From Sulfurimonas sp. (lineage in GTDB: Bacteria; Campylobacterota; Campylobacteria; Campylobacterales; Sulfurimonadaceae), in the NCBI GenBank assembly GCA_021107375.1, contig JAIOSY010000143.1, forward strand, positions 1 through 9,451: DNA of 9,451 bases. The letters are read 5' to 3'. Below the pieces are notes generated by a model. The model searched no databases. It was not told where the DNA came from and saw only the letters and a list, made by a program, of their open reading frames with translations. A program made the position numbers and the translations under genes. How positions within the stretch are numbered: the stretch's first letter is position 1; every line of letters begins with the position of its first letter. Positions 1 through 6,406 of the stretch are shown here, piece by piece.

Positions 1-160
1 CTGTTTAGAATCACAATTTGGACAGATTTTTGCATTTTTTTACAGCTCATTGTAAATAAAACCTTTTTAACCATTACTATACCGTACTTTCAAGCACTTT
101 TTAGACACCATTATTTTACTTTAAATCTATATTTTAGATAGTGAAAGTATAAATCCTAAC
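1..160. other. Non-coding, AT-rich leader with possible edge gene
   Basis: No supported complete gene lies here. Two weak partial possibilities touch the left edge. On the minus strand an ATG at 48-50 opens a frame running off the window (MSCKKMQKSVQIV...), with an AAGG about 11 nt upstream. On the plus strand a frame from position 2 ends at TAA 53-55 and could be the last 17 codons of a preceding gene. Neither can be decided from so few codons. From 56 to 160 I see only AT-rich sequence with no convincing hairpin. Confidence 0.4.
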
Positions 161-182
161 GGTTATAGTTTGGTTATATTTT
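161..182 (+). promoter_or_regulatory. 11-bp-phased direct repeat, possible response-regulator site
   Basis: Two adjacent 11-mers, GGTTATAGTTT (161-171) and GGTTATATTTT (172-182), match at 10 of 11 positions. The one-helical-turn spacing puts both copies on the same DNA face. A 7-bp core plus 4-bp spacer is the usual layout of tandem sites for OmpR/PhoB-type response regulators. The pair ends 37 bp before the TATAAT box at 220, which would place it just upstream of a -35 region, a normal activator position. The identity of any regulator is unknown. Confidence 0.4.
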
Positions 183-219
183 ACTCTTTAGGTGTAATCA
201 TTATGTAACCAAATTGTTT

Positions 220-225
220 TATAAT
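220..225 (+). promoter_or_regulatory. -10 box of porin-like gene promoter
   Basis: A perfect TATAAT follows a T-rich run (TTGTTT). No good -35 hexamer is visible, which is normal for housekeeping promoters of Campylobacterota that rely on an AT-rich upstream region. The start of transcription would fall near 232, giving a leader of about 23 nt. The ribosome-binding site AAGGA (241-245) sits 9 nt before the ATG at 255. Confidence 0.6.
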
Positions 226-254
226 TTCAGCAATAAAACAAAGGAAATAAACAG

Positions 255-1586
255 ATGAAAAAAATTGTTCTATCAACTATATTAGCTATAACTTTAGGTA
301 CAGTAAGTGCAACTGCAAGTATTAAATTTTATACTGATGCAAATGGTCAAGTTTTTGTAACACCAGGTGAAGGTCGAACAGAACTTAATGTTAATCCTCA
401 AGAAGTGATGAATGCAATGCAAGTAGCTTCTCAAATTAAATCTCCTGAAATTAAAGAGATGAAAGATGAGATGAAAAAAGAGATAAAAACAGAACTTAAA
501 GATGAGATGAAAAAAGATACTCCAGTTTTTGCTAAATCTTCTAAAATAAAATTTAGTGGTAAACATTACTTAGGTTTTACACATAAAGACTATAAGCAAA
601 GATCTGCTGGTTATCATGGTGATTCTACAAGTGGTTTTGAGATGCGTCGTAACTACTTACAAGTTAAAGCTTATTTACTTGAAGATCCTAAATCTTATCT
701 TCGTGTAACTTTAGACTCTACTTATAAATCAAACAGTGCAAAAGGGAAAGCAGATGTAATTGTTAAATATGCTTACCTTTATTTAAATGATGTTTTACCA
801 TCTACTGGTGTTGAGTTTGGTATTGTTCACAGACCATGGCATGATTATGAGCAAAATAATGCTTGGAATATGAGATCAATCTCTCAAGTATTTATGGAAG
901 GTACTGCTAAGTTTGGTAGCTCTGCTGACTTAGGTATTAACTTTAAAACTAAAACTGATTACTTTACATCTGAAATAGGTCTTTTTAATGGTGAAGGTTA
1001 TGGTGGTGAAGATAAGGATCTTGATGATGATGGTAAAAATGAAACTTTCGTTGGCGATGGTACATCATTAGAGTGGAGAACAACTTTTGCTGCACTTGGT
1101 AATGGTAAAAAGAAAAAGAAAGCAACTAAAGATACTTATTTAGATGCATCTTTCTTTGGGCAGTACAATATGGATAATACAGATAATGATGGTGAAACTT
1201 ATTCTTTTTATGGCTTACATGCCGTTTATAACATGCCATCTTTTTTAATAGCGGCACAATACTTAACAGCTAATAATGATAGAAAAGAGGGTGATTCAAC
1301 TGAGGATGATTTAACGGCATACAATGGTGATGGTTATTCTATTAACATGACAGCTCGTTTTGGTGAGAAAAAACAATACTCTTTAATAGGAAGATATGAC
1401 AGATGGAATGCTGAAAATATTGATTCTAACGAAGATGATGTAACTAAAGATGTTTATATCTATGGTGGAGCTTGGCAACAAAACAAAAATGTTAAATGGT
1501 TAGCAACTGCTGAAACATTTAATCTTAAAGAGACTGATGATGAGGATTATACTAAAGTAATGCTTACTGCTGAGGTTAAGTGGTAA
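255..1586 (+). CDS. Putative outer-membrane porin-like beta-barrel protein with N-terminal coiled coil
   Basis: The 443-residue protein starts with a Sec signal peptide (MKK, hydrophobic 4-17, likely cleavage after A19 or A21). A periplasmic stretch follows, then a Lys/Glu heptad-like segment at about 63-88 that should form a coiled coil. The rest (about 98-443) alternates polar and hydrophobic residues with many aromatics and ends in a C-terminal Trp (AEVKW), the signature recognised by the Bam machinery, so an outer-membrane barrel is well supported. The overall pattern resembles phosphate-selective (OprO/OprP-like) porins, but I cannot assign substrate. Several loops are strongly acidic, including EF-hand-like runs near 253-263 (DKDLDDDGKNE) and 307-313, while one loop is basic (KKKKK at 285-289). 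The start is supported by AAGGA 9 nt upstream. It is apparently monocistronic, with its own promoter and terminator. Confidence 0.8.
   Translation: MKKIVLSTILAITLGTVSATASIKFYTDANGQVFVTPGEGRTELNVNPQEVMNAMQVASQIKSPEIKEMKDEMKKEIKTELKDEMKKDTPVFAKSSKIKFSGKHYLGFTHKDYKQRSAGYHGDSTSGFEMRRNYLQVKAYLLEDPKSYLRVTLDSTYKSNSAKGKADVIVKYAYLYLNDVLPSTGVEFGIVHRPWHDYEQNNAWNMRSISQVFMEGTAKFGSSADLGINFKTKTDYFTSEIGLFNGEGYGGEDKDLDDDGKNETFVGDGTSLEWRTTFAALGNGKKKKKATKDTYLDASFFGQYNMDNTDNDGETYSFYGLHAVYNMPSFLIAAQYLTANNDRKEGDSTEDDLTAYNGDGYSINMTARFGEKKQYSLIGRYDRWNAENIDSNEDDVTKDVYIYGGAWQQNKNVKWLATAETFNLKETDDEDYTKVMLTAEVKW
462..517 (+). repeat. In-frame 20-bp direct repeat in coiled-coil coding region
   Basis: Positions 462-481 and 498-517 carry an identical 20-bp sequence beginning AAAGATGAGATG, offset by 36 bp (12 codons). 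Both copies are in the same frame and encode KDEMKK units of the Lys/Glu coiled coil. This suggests that the segment grew by duplication, and it could vary in length between strains. Confidence 0.75.
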
Positions 1587-1592
1587 AATTTT

Positions 1593-1622
1593 AAAACCTT
1601 ATGCTATGTAGCATAAGGTTTT
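1593..1622. terminator. Bidirectional rho-independent terminator
   Basis: A perfect inverted repeat has arms at 1593-1606 and 1609-1622 (AAAACCTTATGCTA and its reverse complement) around a 2-nt centre. The A-rich outer left arm and T-rich outer right arm give a U tract on either strand. It lies 6 nt after the stop of the porin-like gene and 3 nt past the stop of the convergent desaturase, so it probably ends both transcripts. Confidence 0.9.
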
Positions 1623-1625
1623 TAG

Positions 1626-3044
1626 CTAAATCCCATCTACTCTAAGAAGTTTAGTTTTTCCAATCATTAAATCAATAGTCATATTAATTCTTTTGAAAAC
1701 GCTTTCTTGTCTGTATTCTAAGTTATGTTTTTTACAAACTTCTTTTACAAGAGGTTGCATTTTTTGATAGTAACTATGTGGAATATTTGGAAATAGATGA
1801 TGCTCTATTTGGTAGTTTAAGAAACCATGTAAGAAATCTATCCAATCTGAACCAGTGTTGTAATTTACACTACCCATAATTTGTCTTAGGTAAAATTCAC
1901 CTTGAGATTTATGTGGTTCACTAAACTGGTAAATATCTCCAGCTGAGTGATTTGGTACAACAACTAAAAATGAGTGAAGATTAGCATAAGCTTCAGCTAT
2001 TAAAAGAATGATAGAAGCACTCCAAACAGCTTCTAACCCTAAAGGTAAGAATAGAAGAGGAAGGGCAACAAATTTAACTAAAGCATAAGGTAAATAGTAA
2101 TTTTTCCATAGTTCAGCACCATTTTTTGTAAATGGAGACATCTCATAATCTTTTAACTCTGGTTCTCTTCTTTTTCTTCTCTCTTTATTTTCTAATATTC
2201 TTAATGTATTTGGAGCATAGTAAGTAAATTTCCAAGTCATAGCAAAAATATAAATAAATAGTCTTCTTAAAAACATAGGAGTTTTAGATTGGATTAACCA
2301 TTGCATATTTCTTTCAACATTATCTGGATCATCATCTTCACCTAAGTGGTAGTGGTGCATAATATTATGTTCATATTCCCAAGCTTCAGGTTTAATCCAA
2401 TCTAACCAATCAATATATCTTCTGTTTCCTCTTGCAAATCCAGATTTTGTGTATTGTTTAGGGATATTTGGAACTTTATCGTATGCTCCATGTAAAATAG
2501 GGTGAGCAACATCTGCCCATCTTGTAGTATTACCAATACCTATGAAAACAGCTGCAACAATTCCAAGTGTCCAAAAACCAAAAGTACTTAAACCGATAGA
2601 AACTTCAAGTGCTGTTACTAAATAAATCATAAAAAAGCCTGAAATTGTGAAAGCTCTTCCCCATCTCTCTAATTTTAAAAGGTGTTGGAAATCTTCTTGA
2701 CCTACTGGACCAAGATTAGCTTTAATCTCCTCTAAATCTTTTTGTAATTGATCTTTATCTATCTCTTCATATTTAGCATAAACATGTTCTGAAGAGATTT
2801 TTTCCTCTTTTACAGATTTTTTTACTTCCTCTTTTGGGATAGAAGAGATTTTTTCCTCAGAATGTTCCTCTTTATATATTTTTTCTATTTTTGCGAGTTC
2901 CTCTGCTTCTTCTGTTGAAACAATAGCTTCCCTCGCATCTAATATATTGTTAGCTGCTTCTTGTTCTGAAATATAATTATCAGTACTTTTTGCTTTATTT
3001 GACAAATCATGCCCCTTCAAATAGGATTTATTTATAATTTTCAT
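1626..3044 (-). CDS. Membrane fatty-acid desaturase (di-iron, three His boxes) with long charged N-terminal extension
   Basis: The 472-residue protein belongs to the integral-membrane acyl desaturase family, which uses a di-iron centre and O2 to insert double bonds into lipid acyl chains. All three histidine boxes are present: HPILH (181-185), HNIMHHYH (226-233) and QIEHH (412-416). The QxxHH form of the third box is typical of front-end and acyl-lipid desaturases. Hydrophobic spans lie at about 132-151, 155-172, 262-275 and 322-352. Residues 1 to about 115 are an unusual Glu/Lys-rich, probably disordered or coiled extension containing EEKISS twice. It does not look like a cytochrome b5 domain, so electrons presumably come from a separate carrier. 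The ATG at 3042-3044 is the only Met before residue 139. No clear Shine-Dalgarno precedes it. Regiospecificity cannot be read from the sequence. Confidence 0.87.
   Translation of the reverse strand: MKIINKSYLKGHDLSNKAKSTDNYISEQEAANNILDAREAIVSTEEAEELAKIEKIYKEEHSEEKISSIPKEEVKKSVKEEKISSEHVYAKYEEIDKDQLQKDLEEIKANLGPVGQEDFQHLLKLERWGRAFTISGFFMIYLVTALEVSIGLSTFGFWTLGIVAAVFIGIGNTTRWADVAHPILHGAYDKVPNIPKQYTKSGFARGNRRYIDWLDWIKPEAWEYEHNIMHHYHLGEDDDPDNVERNMQWLIQSKTPMFLRRLFIYIFAMTWKFTYYAPNTLRILENKERRKRREPELKDYEMSPFTKNGAELWKNYYLPYALVKFVALPLLFLPLGLEAVWSASIILLIAEAYANLHSFLVVVPNHSAGDIYQFSEPHKSQGEFYLRQIMGSVNYNTGSDWIDFLHGFLNYQIEHHLFPNIPHSYYQKMQPLVKEVCKKHNLEYRQESVFKRINMTIDLMIGKTKLLRVDGI
2791..2858 (-). repeat. In-frame 17-bp direct repeat in desaturase N-terminal extension
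   Basis: The plus-strand sequence GAAGAGATTTTTTCCTC occurs at 2791-2807 and again at 2842-2858, exactly 51 bp (17 codons) apart. On the coding strand both copies encode an EEKISS unit of the Glu/Lys-rich extension, indicating expansion by in-frame duplication. Confidence 0.7.
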
Positions 3045-3131
3045 TATATATAAAAATACTTAAAAATAGTTTTATTTCATATATTTTTTAACTTAAAAAT
3101 ACCATTAATGTAATATAAACAGCATTTTGGA

Positions 3132-3137
3132 TAAAAT
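3132..3137 (+). promoter_or_regulatory. Candidate -10 box of the ilvE operon
   Basis: TAAAAT at 3132-3137, in the context TTTTGGATAAAAT, resembles the -10 region common in Campylobacterota promoters. Transcription would begin near 3144, leaving a leader of about 30 nt. A second AT-rich hexamer, TATAAA at 3145-3150, is an alternative but lies close to the ribosome-binding site (GGAGA, 3165-3169). Confidence 0.45.
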
Positions 3138-3173
3138 ACAAAATTATAAAAAGTAACAACTATTGGAGATTTA

Positions 3174-4094
3174 ATGGACGCAGCCAAATATATTTGGATG
3201 AATGGAGAGTTTGTAGCTTGGGATGATGCTAAGATACATGTACTTTCACACACGCTTCACTATGGAAATGGTGTAATAGAGGGGACTAAAGCTTATAAAA
3301 CAGCTAAAGGCTATGCAATTTTTCGTTTAAATGAGCATACTACAAGATTAAAAGAATCAGCAAAAATGACTTTGATTGATATTCCATATTCTGTTGAAGA
3401 GATGAATCAAGCACAAATAGATTTAATTCGTAAAAATGAATTTACCGGTGATAATGTTTATCTTCGTCCATTCGCATTTTTAGGTTATGGTGTGATGGGT
3501 GTTTATCATAAAGATGCTCCTGTTGAGACTGTTATGTCTGCTTGGGAGTGGGGTGCTTATCTTGGTGAAGAGGGGCTTCAAAAAGGTATTAAACTTAAAA
3601 TTGCTTCTATGACAAGACCAGCAAATACTTCAAATATGGGTAAAGCAAAAGCTACAGCAAACTATTTAAATTCTCAAATGGCTAAGTATGAAGCTATAGA
3701 TTGTGGATATGATGAGGCACTTCTTTTAGATGATCAAGGTTATGTGGCAGAAGCTTCTGGTGCATGTTTCTTCATGGTTAAAAATGGAGAGTTAATAACT
3801 CCACCAAATGATAACTCTTTAGCTTCCATCACTCAAAAAATGGTTATAGAGATGGCTGAAGATTTTGGTATCAAAGTGACTCGTCGTCGCATAACTCGTG
3901 AAGAGGTTTATGTAGCAGATGAGGCATTTTTAACTGGAACAGCAGCAGAAATCACTCCCGTAGCAATGGTTGATGCAAGAGAGATTGGTTGTGGTTCTCG
4001 TGGTGAGATGACAGAGAAAATTCAAAGCACTTACTTTGATATTGTATTTGGTAGAAATGCTAAGTACGAGCATTATTTAACTTATATAGATTAG
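3174..4094 (+). CDS. ilvE: Branched-chain amino acid aminotransferase
   Basis: This is a class IV (fold type IV) PLP enzyme that transfers the amino group between glutamate and the 2-keto acids of Leu, Ile and Val, in the cytoplasm. Its 306 residues match the family length. The N-terminal IWMNGEFVAWDDAKIHV and HTLHYGNGVIEG (26-37) are typical. The PLP-binding lysine is K159 in GKAKATANYLNS, the conserved glutamate is E193 in YVAEASG, and GTAAEITPV (255-263) is the phosphate-binding loop. D-amino-acid or aminodeoxychorismate lyase relatives share the fold, but length and motifs favour IlvE. GGAGA 4 nt before the ATG supports the start. It is the first gene of a five-gene run and is followed after a short gap by the SPFH gene. 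That pairing is not obviously metabolic. Confidence 0.95.
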   Translation: MDAAKYIWMNGEFVAWDDAKIHVLSHTLHYGNGVIEGTKAYKTAKGYAIFRLNEHTTRLKESAKMTLIDIPYSVEEMNQAQIDLIRKNEFTGDNVYLRPFAFLGYGVMGVYHKDAPVETVMSAWEWGAYLGEEGLQKGIKLKIASMTRPANTSNMGKAKATANYLNSQMAKYEAIDCGYDEALLLDDQGYVAEASGACFFMVKNGELITPPNDNSLASITQKMVIEMAEDFGIKVTRRRITREEVYVADEAFLTGTAAEITPVAMVDAREIGCGSRGEMTEKIQSTYFDIVFGRNAKYEHYLTYID

Positions 4095-4123
4095 GAAAAC
4101 AAATGAAAGAGGAGAATATATTA

Positions 4124-5206
4124 ATGGCATCAGATATGAATGATTATTTTAACAAGAAAAAAAGTGAAGGTGGATTTGGTAAAAAATCTACTGGTGGTTC
4201 AGGTGGTGGAAAAGGTCCGGAATTTCCAAAGATTGATTTAAATTTTGGTGGAGGAAAAGCAGGTTTAGTTTATTTCCTTGTGGCGATAGTAATTATGCTT
4301 GTTTTAGCAAAACCTTTTACTATTATTGAAGAGGGGCAAAGAGGTATTTTAAGTACTAATGGTAAGTATCAAGATCAAGCTTTACTTCCTGGACTACATT
4401 TTATAATTCCAGTTATTCAGAAAGTTTATGTTGTTGATACAAAAGTTCGTATTATTAATTATGCTTCCCGTATAGAGGCAAATACTGGAGCATCTGGTAT
4501 TATTGCTAAACCAGCAGTAACTGTTCTTGATAAGCGTTCTTTACCAGTTTCTATAGAACTTACAGTTCAGTACAGACTAAATTCACAATTTGCAGCTCAA
4601 ACAATCTCTAACTGGGGATTTTCTTGGGAAGATAAAATTATTAATCCTGTTGTTCGTGATGTTGTTCGTAATGTAATTGGTAAGTATGATGCTGAGGCAT
4701 TAACACAAATGAGAAATGAGCTTGGAGCTGAGATTGAAAAAGGAATTAGAGAGAGTGTTAGTTCTCTTAAAAATTCTCCTGCAGTTTTACAGTCGGTTCA
4801 ACTTAGAGATATTGTTTTGCCTCAAAAAGTAAAAGATCAGATTGAGCGTGTTCAGATTGCTAAACAAGAGGTTCAAAAAGCAGAACAAGATGTTCAGCGT
4901 GTTAAACAAGAAGCATTAAAAAGAGCAGCTGAAGCAGAAGGTGTTGCTCAAAAAGCAAGAATTGAAGCTAAAGGTAAGGCAGATGCTATTACTATTGAAG
5001 CTGATGCAAAAGCAAAAGCAAATGATTTAATAGCTAAATCTTTAACTACTAAGCTTTTACAGCTAGAACAAATGAAAGTTCAAGGTAAGTTTAATGATGC
5101 GCTTAGAGAGAATAATGATGCGAAAATTTTCTTAACACCTGGTGGTTCAACGCCAAATATTTGGGTTGATACAAAAGATGTAAGAAAAAGAACTACGGCT
5201 CAATAA
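4124..5206 (+). CDS. Prohibitin-like SPFH/Band 7 membrane protein
   Basis: In the SPFH superfamily (prohibitin, HflK/HflC, stomatin, flotillin), proteins oligomerise into membrane cages that organise lipid domains and control proteases such as FtsH. The 360-residue form has a Gly/Lys-rich N-terminus (10-45, HflK-like), one transmembrane helix (about 47-64), an SPFH domain (about 65-245) and a long Ala/Glu/Lys coiled coil (about 240-320). It ends in a short tail with FLTPGGSTPNIWVDT. No protease domain is present. I chose the ATG at 4124 because AGAGGAGA lies 9 nt upstream and the protein then starts MASDMNDYF. An in-frame ATG at 4103, with AGGA from the ilvE stop region, would add seven residues (MKEENIL) and cannot be excluded. 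It is co-transcribed with ilvE and hisIE, and its likely partners may be the two small membrane proteins downstream. Confidence 0.9.
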   Translation: MASDMNDYFNKKKSEGGFGKKSTGGSGGGKGPEFPKIDLNFGGGKAGLVYFLVAIVIMLVLAKPFTIIEEGQRGILSTNGKYQDQALLPGLHFIIPVIQKVYVVDTKVRIINYASRIEANTGASGIIAKPAVTVLDKRSLPVSIELTVQYRLNSQFAAQTISNWGFSWEDKIINPVVRDVVRNVIGKYDAEALTQMRNELGAEIEKGIRESVSSLKNSPAVLQSVQLRDIVLPQKVKDQIERVQIAKQEVQKAEQDVQRVKQEALKRAAEAEGVAQKARIEAKGKADAITIEADAKAKANDLIAKSLTTKLLQLEQMKVQGKFNDALRENNDAKIFLTPGGSTPNIWVDTKDVRKRTTAQ

Positions 5207-5209
5207 GTT

Positions 5210-5890
5210 ATGCAAGAGATAATAAATCGAGTTGATTGGGAGAAGTGTGAACTTCTTCCTGTAATTGTTCAAGATGTTGTAAATAATGAAGTTCTTATGA
5301 TGGCGTATATGGATAAAGAAGCATTAGAACTTTCACTTAGTACAAAAATAGCACACTACTTTTCACGCTCTAAACAAAGAATTTGGAAAAAAGGTGAATC
5401 AAGTGGTCATACTCAAACTATTCACTCTTTTAATATTGATTGTGATAATGATACCCTTCTTATAAAGGTAACTCAAAAAGGTGTAGCTTGTCATACGGGT
5501 CGTAGAACTTGTTTTTTTACAGAGTTAGAATCTGGTGAATCCAATTTAGAAGTTGAAGTAAGTTCACATGCCATGTATGGTGTGATTGATACTCTTTATC
5601 ATACAATTCAAGAAAGAAAAAATGCAGACCCATCTTCATCTTGGACAGCAAAACTTTTTGCAAAAGGTGATAATACAATTTTGAAAAAAGTTGTAGAAGA
5701 ATCGGGAGAATTTTGTTTTGCATATAAAGATAATGATGATGATGAAATGGTTTATGAGGCTGCTGATTTAACTTACCATATGTTAGTTGCACTTGCTGCT
5801 AAAAATATTTCACCTGATAGAATAAAACAAGAGTTAGCTCGTAGATTTGATATGAGTGGGATTGCTGAGAAAAATTCTAGAAAAGATTAA
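5210..5890 (+). CDS. hisIE: Bifunctional phosphoribosyl-AMP cyclohydrolase / phosphoribosyl-ATP pyrophosphatase
   Basis: This fused enzyme of histidine synthesis catalyses step 2 (PR-ATP to PR-AMP, C-terminal HisE) and step 3 (ring opening of PR-AMP, N-terminal HisI). HisI covers about 1-108: the metal site DCDND (77-81) and cysteines C78, C94 and C101, in HTGRRTCFF context, have the expected 16- and 7-residue spacing. HisE covers about 120-215, with the MazG-like acidic helices EESGE (163-167) and EAAD (183-186) plus the TYHMLVAL helix. The 226-residue length suits the fusion. The ATG lies 3 nt after the SPFH stop with no strong Shine-Dalgarno, so translation is probably coupled. Other his genes are absent from the window, so the pathway must be dispersed. 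Confidence 0.95.
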   Translation: MQEIINRVDWEKCELLPVIVQDVVNNEVLMMAYMDKEALELSLSTKIAHYFSRSKQRIWKKGESSGHTQTIHSFNIDCDNDTLLIKVTQKGVACHTGRRTCFFTELESGESNLEVEVSSHAMYGVIDTLYHTIQERKNADPSSSWTAKLFAKGDNTILKKVVEESGEFCFAYKDNDDDEMVYEAADLTYHMLVALAAKNISPDRIKQELARRFDMSGIAEKNSRKD

Positions 5891-5893
5891 CTA

Positions 5894-6406
5894 ATGAAAG
5901 CAAAAATCACTGCCTTTATAGATACATTGATAATGTATGACTATATTTTATTTGGCAGTGCTTTTGTTTTATTTATCCTTTTTATAATTCTTGGGATAGT
6001 TCTTAGAAAAAAAATAGTCTTAGCTATCTTTTTAATTATTTTAGCTTTTATGATACTTCTTCTTGCTCCCACTCTTGGATATGTAAAAATGCATGAGTTT
6101 CTTTTTAAAAATACCACAACTTTAACATCACAAAAAAAATTAGAGTTTACTCAAGCAATAGTCGTTAAGGGTAGTATAAAAAATGAATCAAAGTTTGATT
6201 TTACAAGTTGTAAGATAACAGCTAAAGTTCACAAAGTAAGTAAAAATAAATTGAAAAATTATCTTTATCAGTTTAAAATAATTAAAAAAGCGTCGATAAT
6301 TGAAGAGGATATACAAAAAGGGCAGGTAAAAGATTTTAAACTTTTTATAGAACCTTTTACTTACTCTAAAGAGTATAATCTTACTGTAGGGGCGAAATGT
6401 AAATGA
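5894..6406 (+). CDS. DUF2393-like two-TM membrane protein (first paralogue)
   Basis: Function is unknown. The 170-residue protein has two hydrophobic helices (about 17-37 and 41-61) joined by a short basic turn (RKK), then an exported or cytoplasmic beta-rich domain of about 100 residues. That domain holds the segment GSIKNESKFDFTSCKI (93-108), which resembles an FxLYD-type or Ig-like strand pattern. The architecture and the tandem arrangement match DUF2393 proteins known from Campylobacterota. The start is 3 nt after the hisIE stop and lacks a clear ribosome-binding site, implying coupling. Its stop overlaps the next start (ATGA). It contains one cysteine near the end (KCK) and one at about 107. 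Topology cannot be fixed from sequence alone. Confidence 0.75.
   Translation: MKAKITAFIDTLIMYDYILFGSAFVLFILFIILGIVLRKKIVLAIFLIILAFMILLLAPTLGYVKMHEFLFKNTTTLTSQKKLEFTQAIVVKGSIKNESKFDFTSCKITAKVHKVSKNKLKNYLYQFKIIKKASIIEEDIQKGQVKDFKLFIEPFTYSKEYNLTVGAKCK

Noticed and set aside
294..566. Minus-strand Phe-rich 90-residue open frame
   Set aside because: It is antisense to the porin-like gene. The Phe runs are the complement of Lys/Glu codons.
3045..3052. Leaderless promoter for the desaturase (TATATAAT touching the ATG)
   Set aside because: The -10-like box would sit directly on the start codon, leaving no room for a transcription start before it. AT-rich chance is more likely.
5517..5792. Minus-strand 91-residue open frame with a HHHH run
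   Set aside because: It lies entirely within hisIE. The histidines come from the antisense of a GAT-rich stretch encoding Asp residues.
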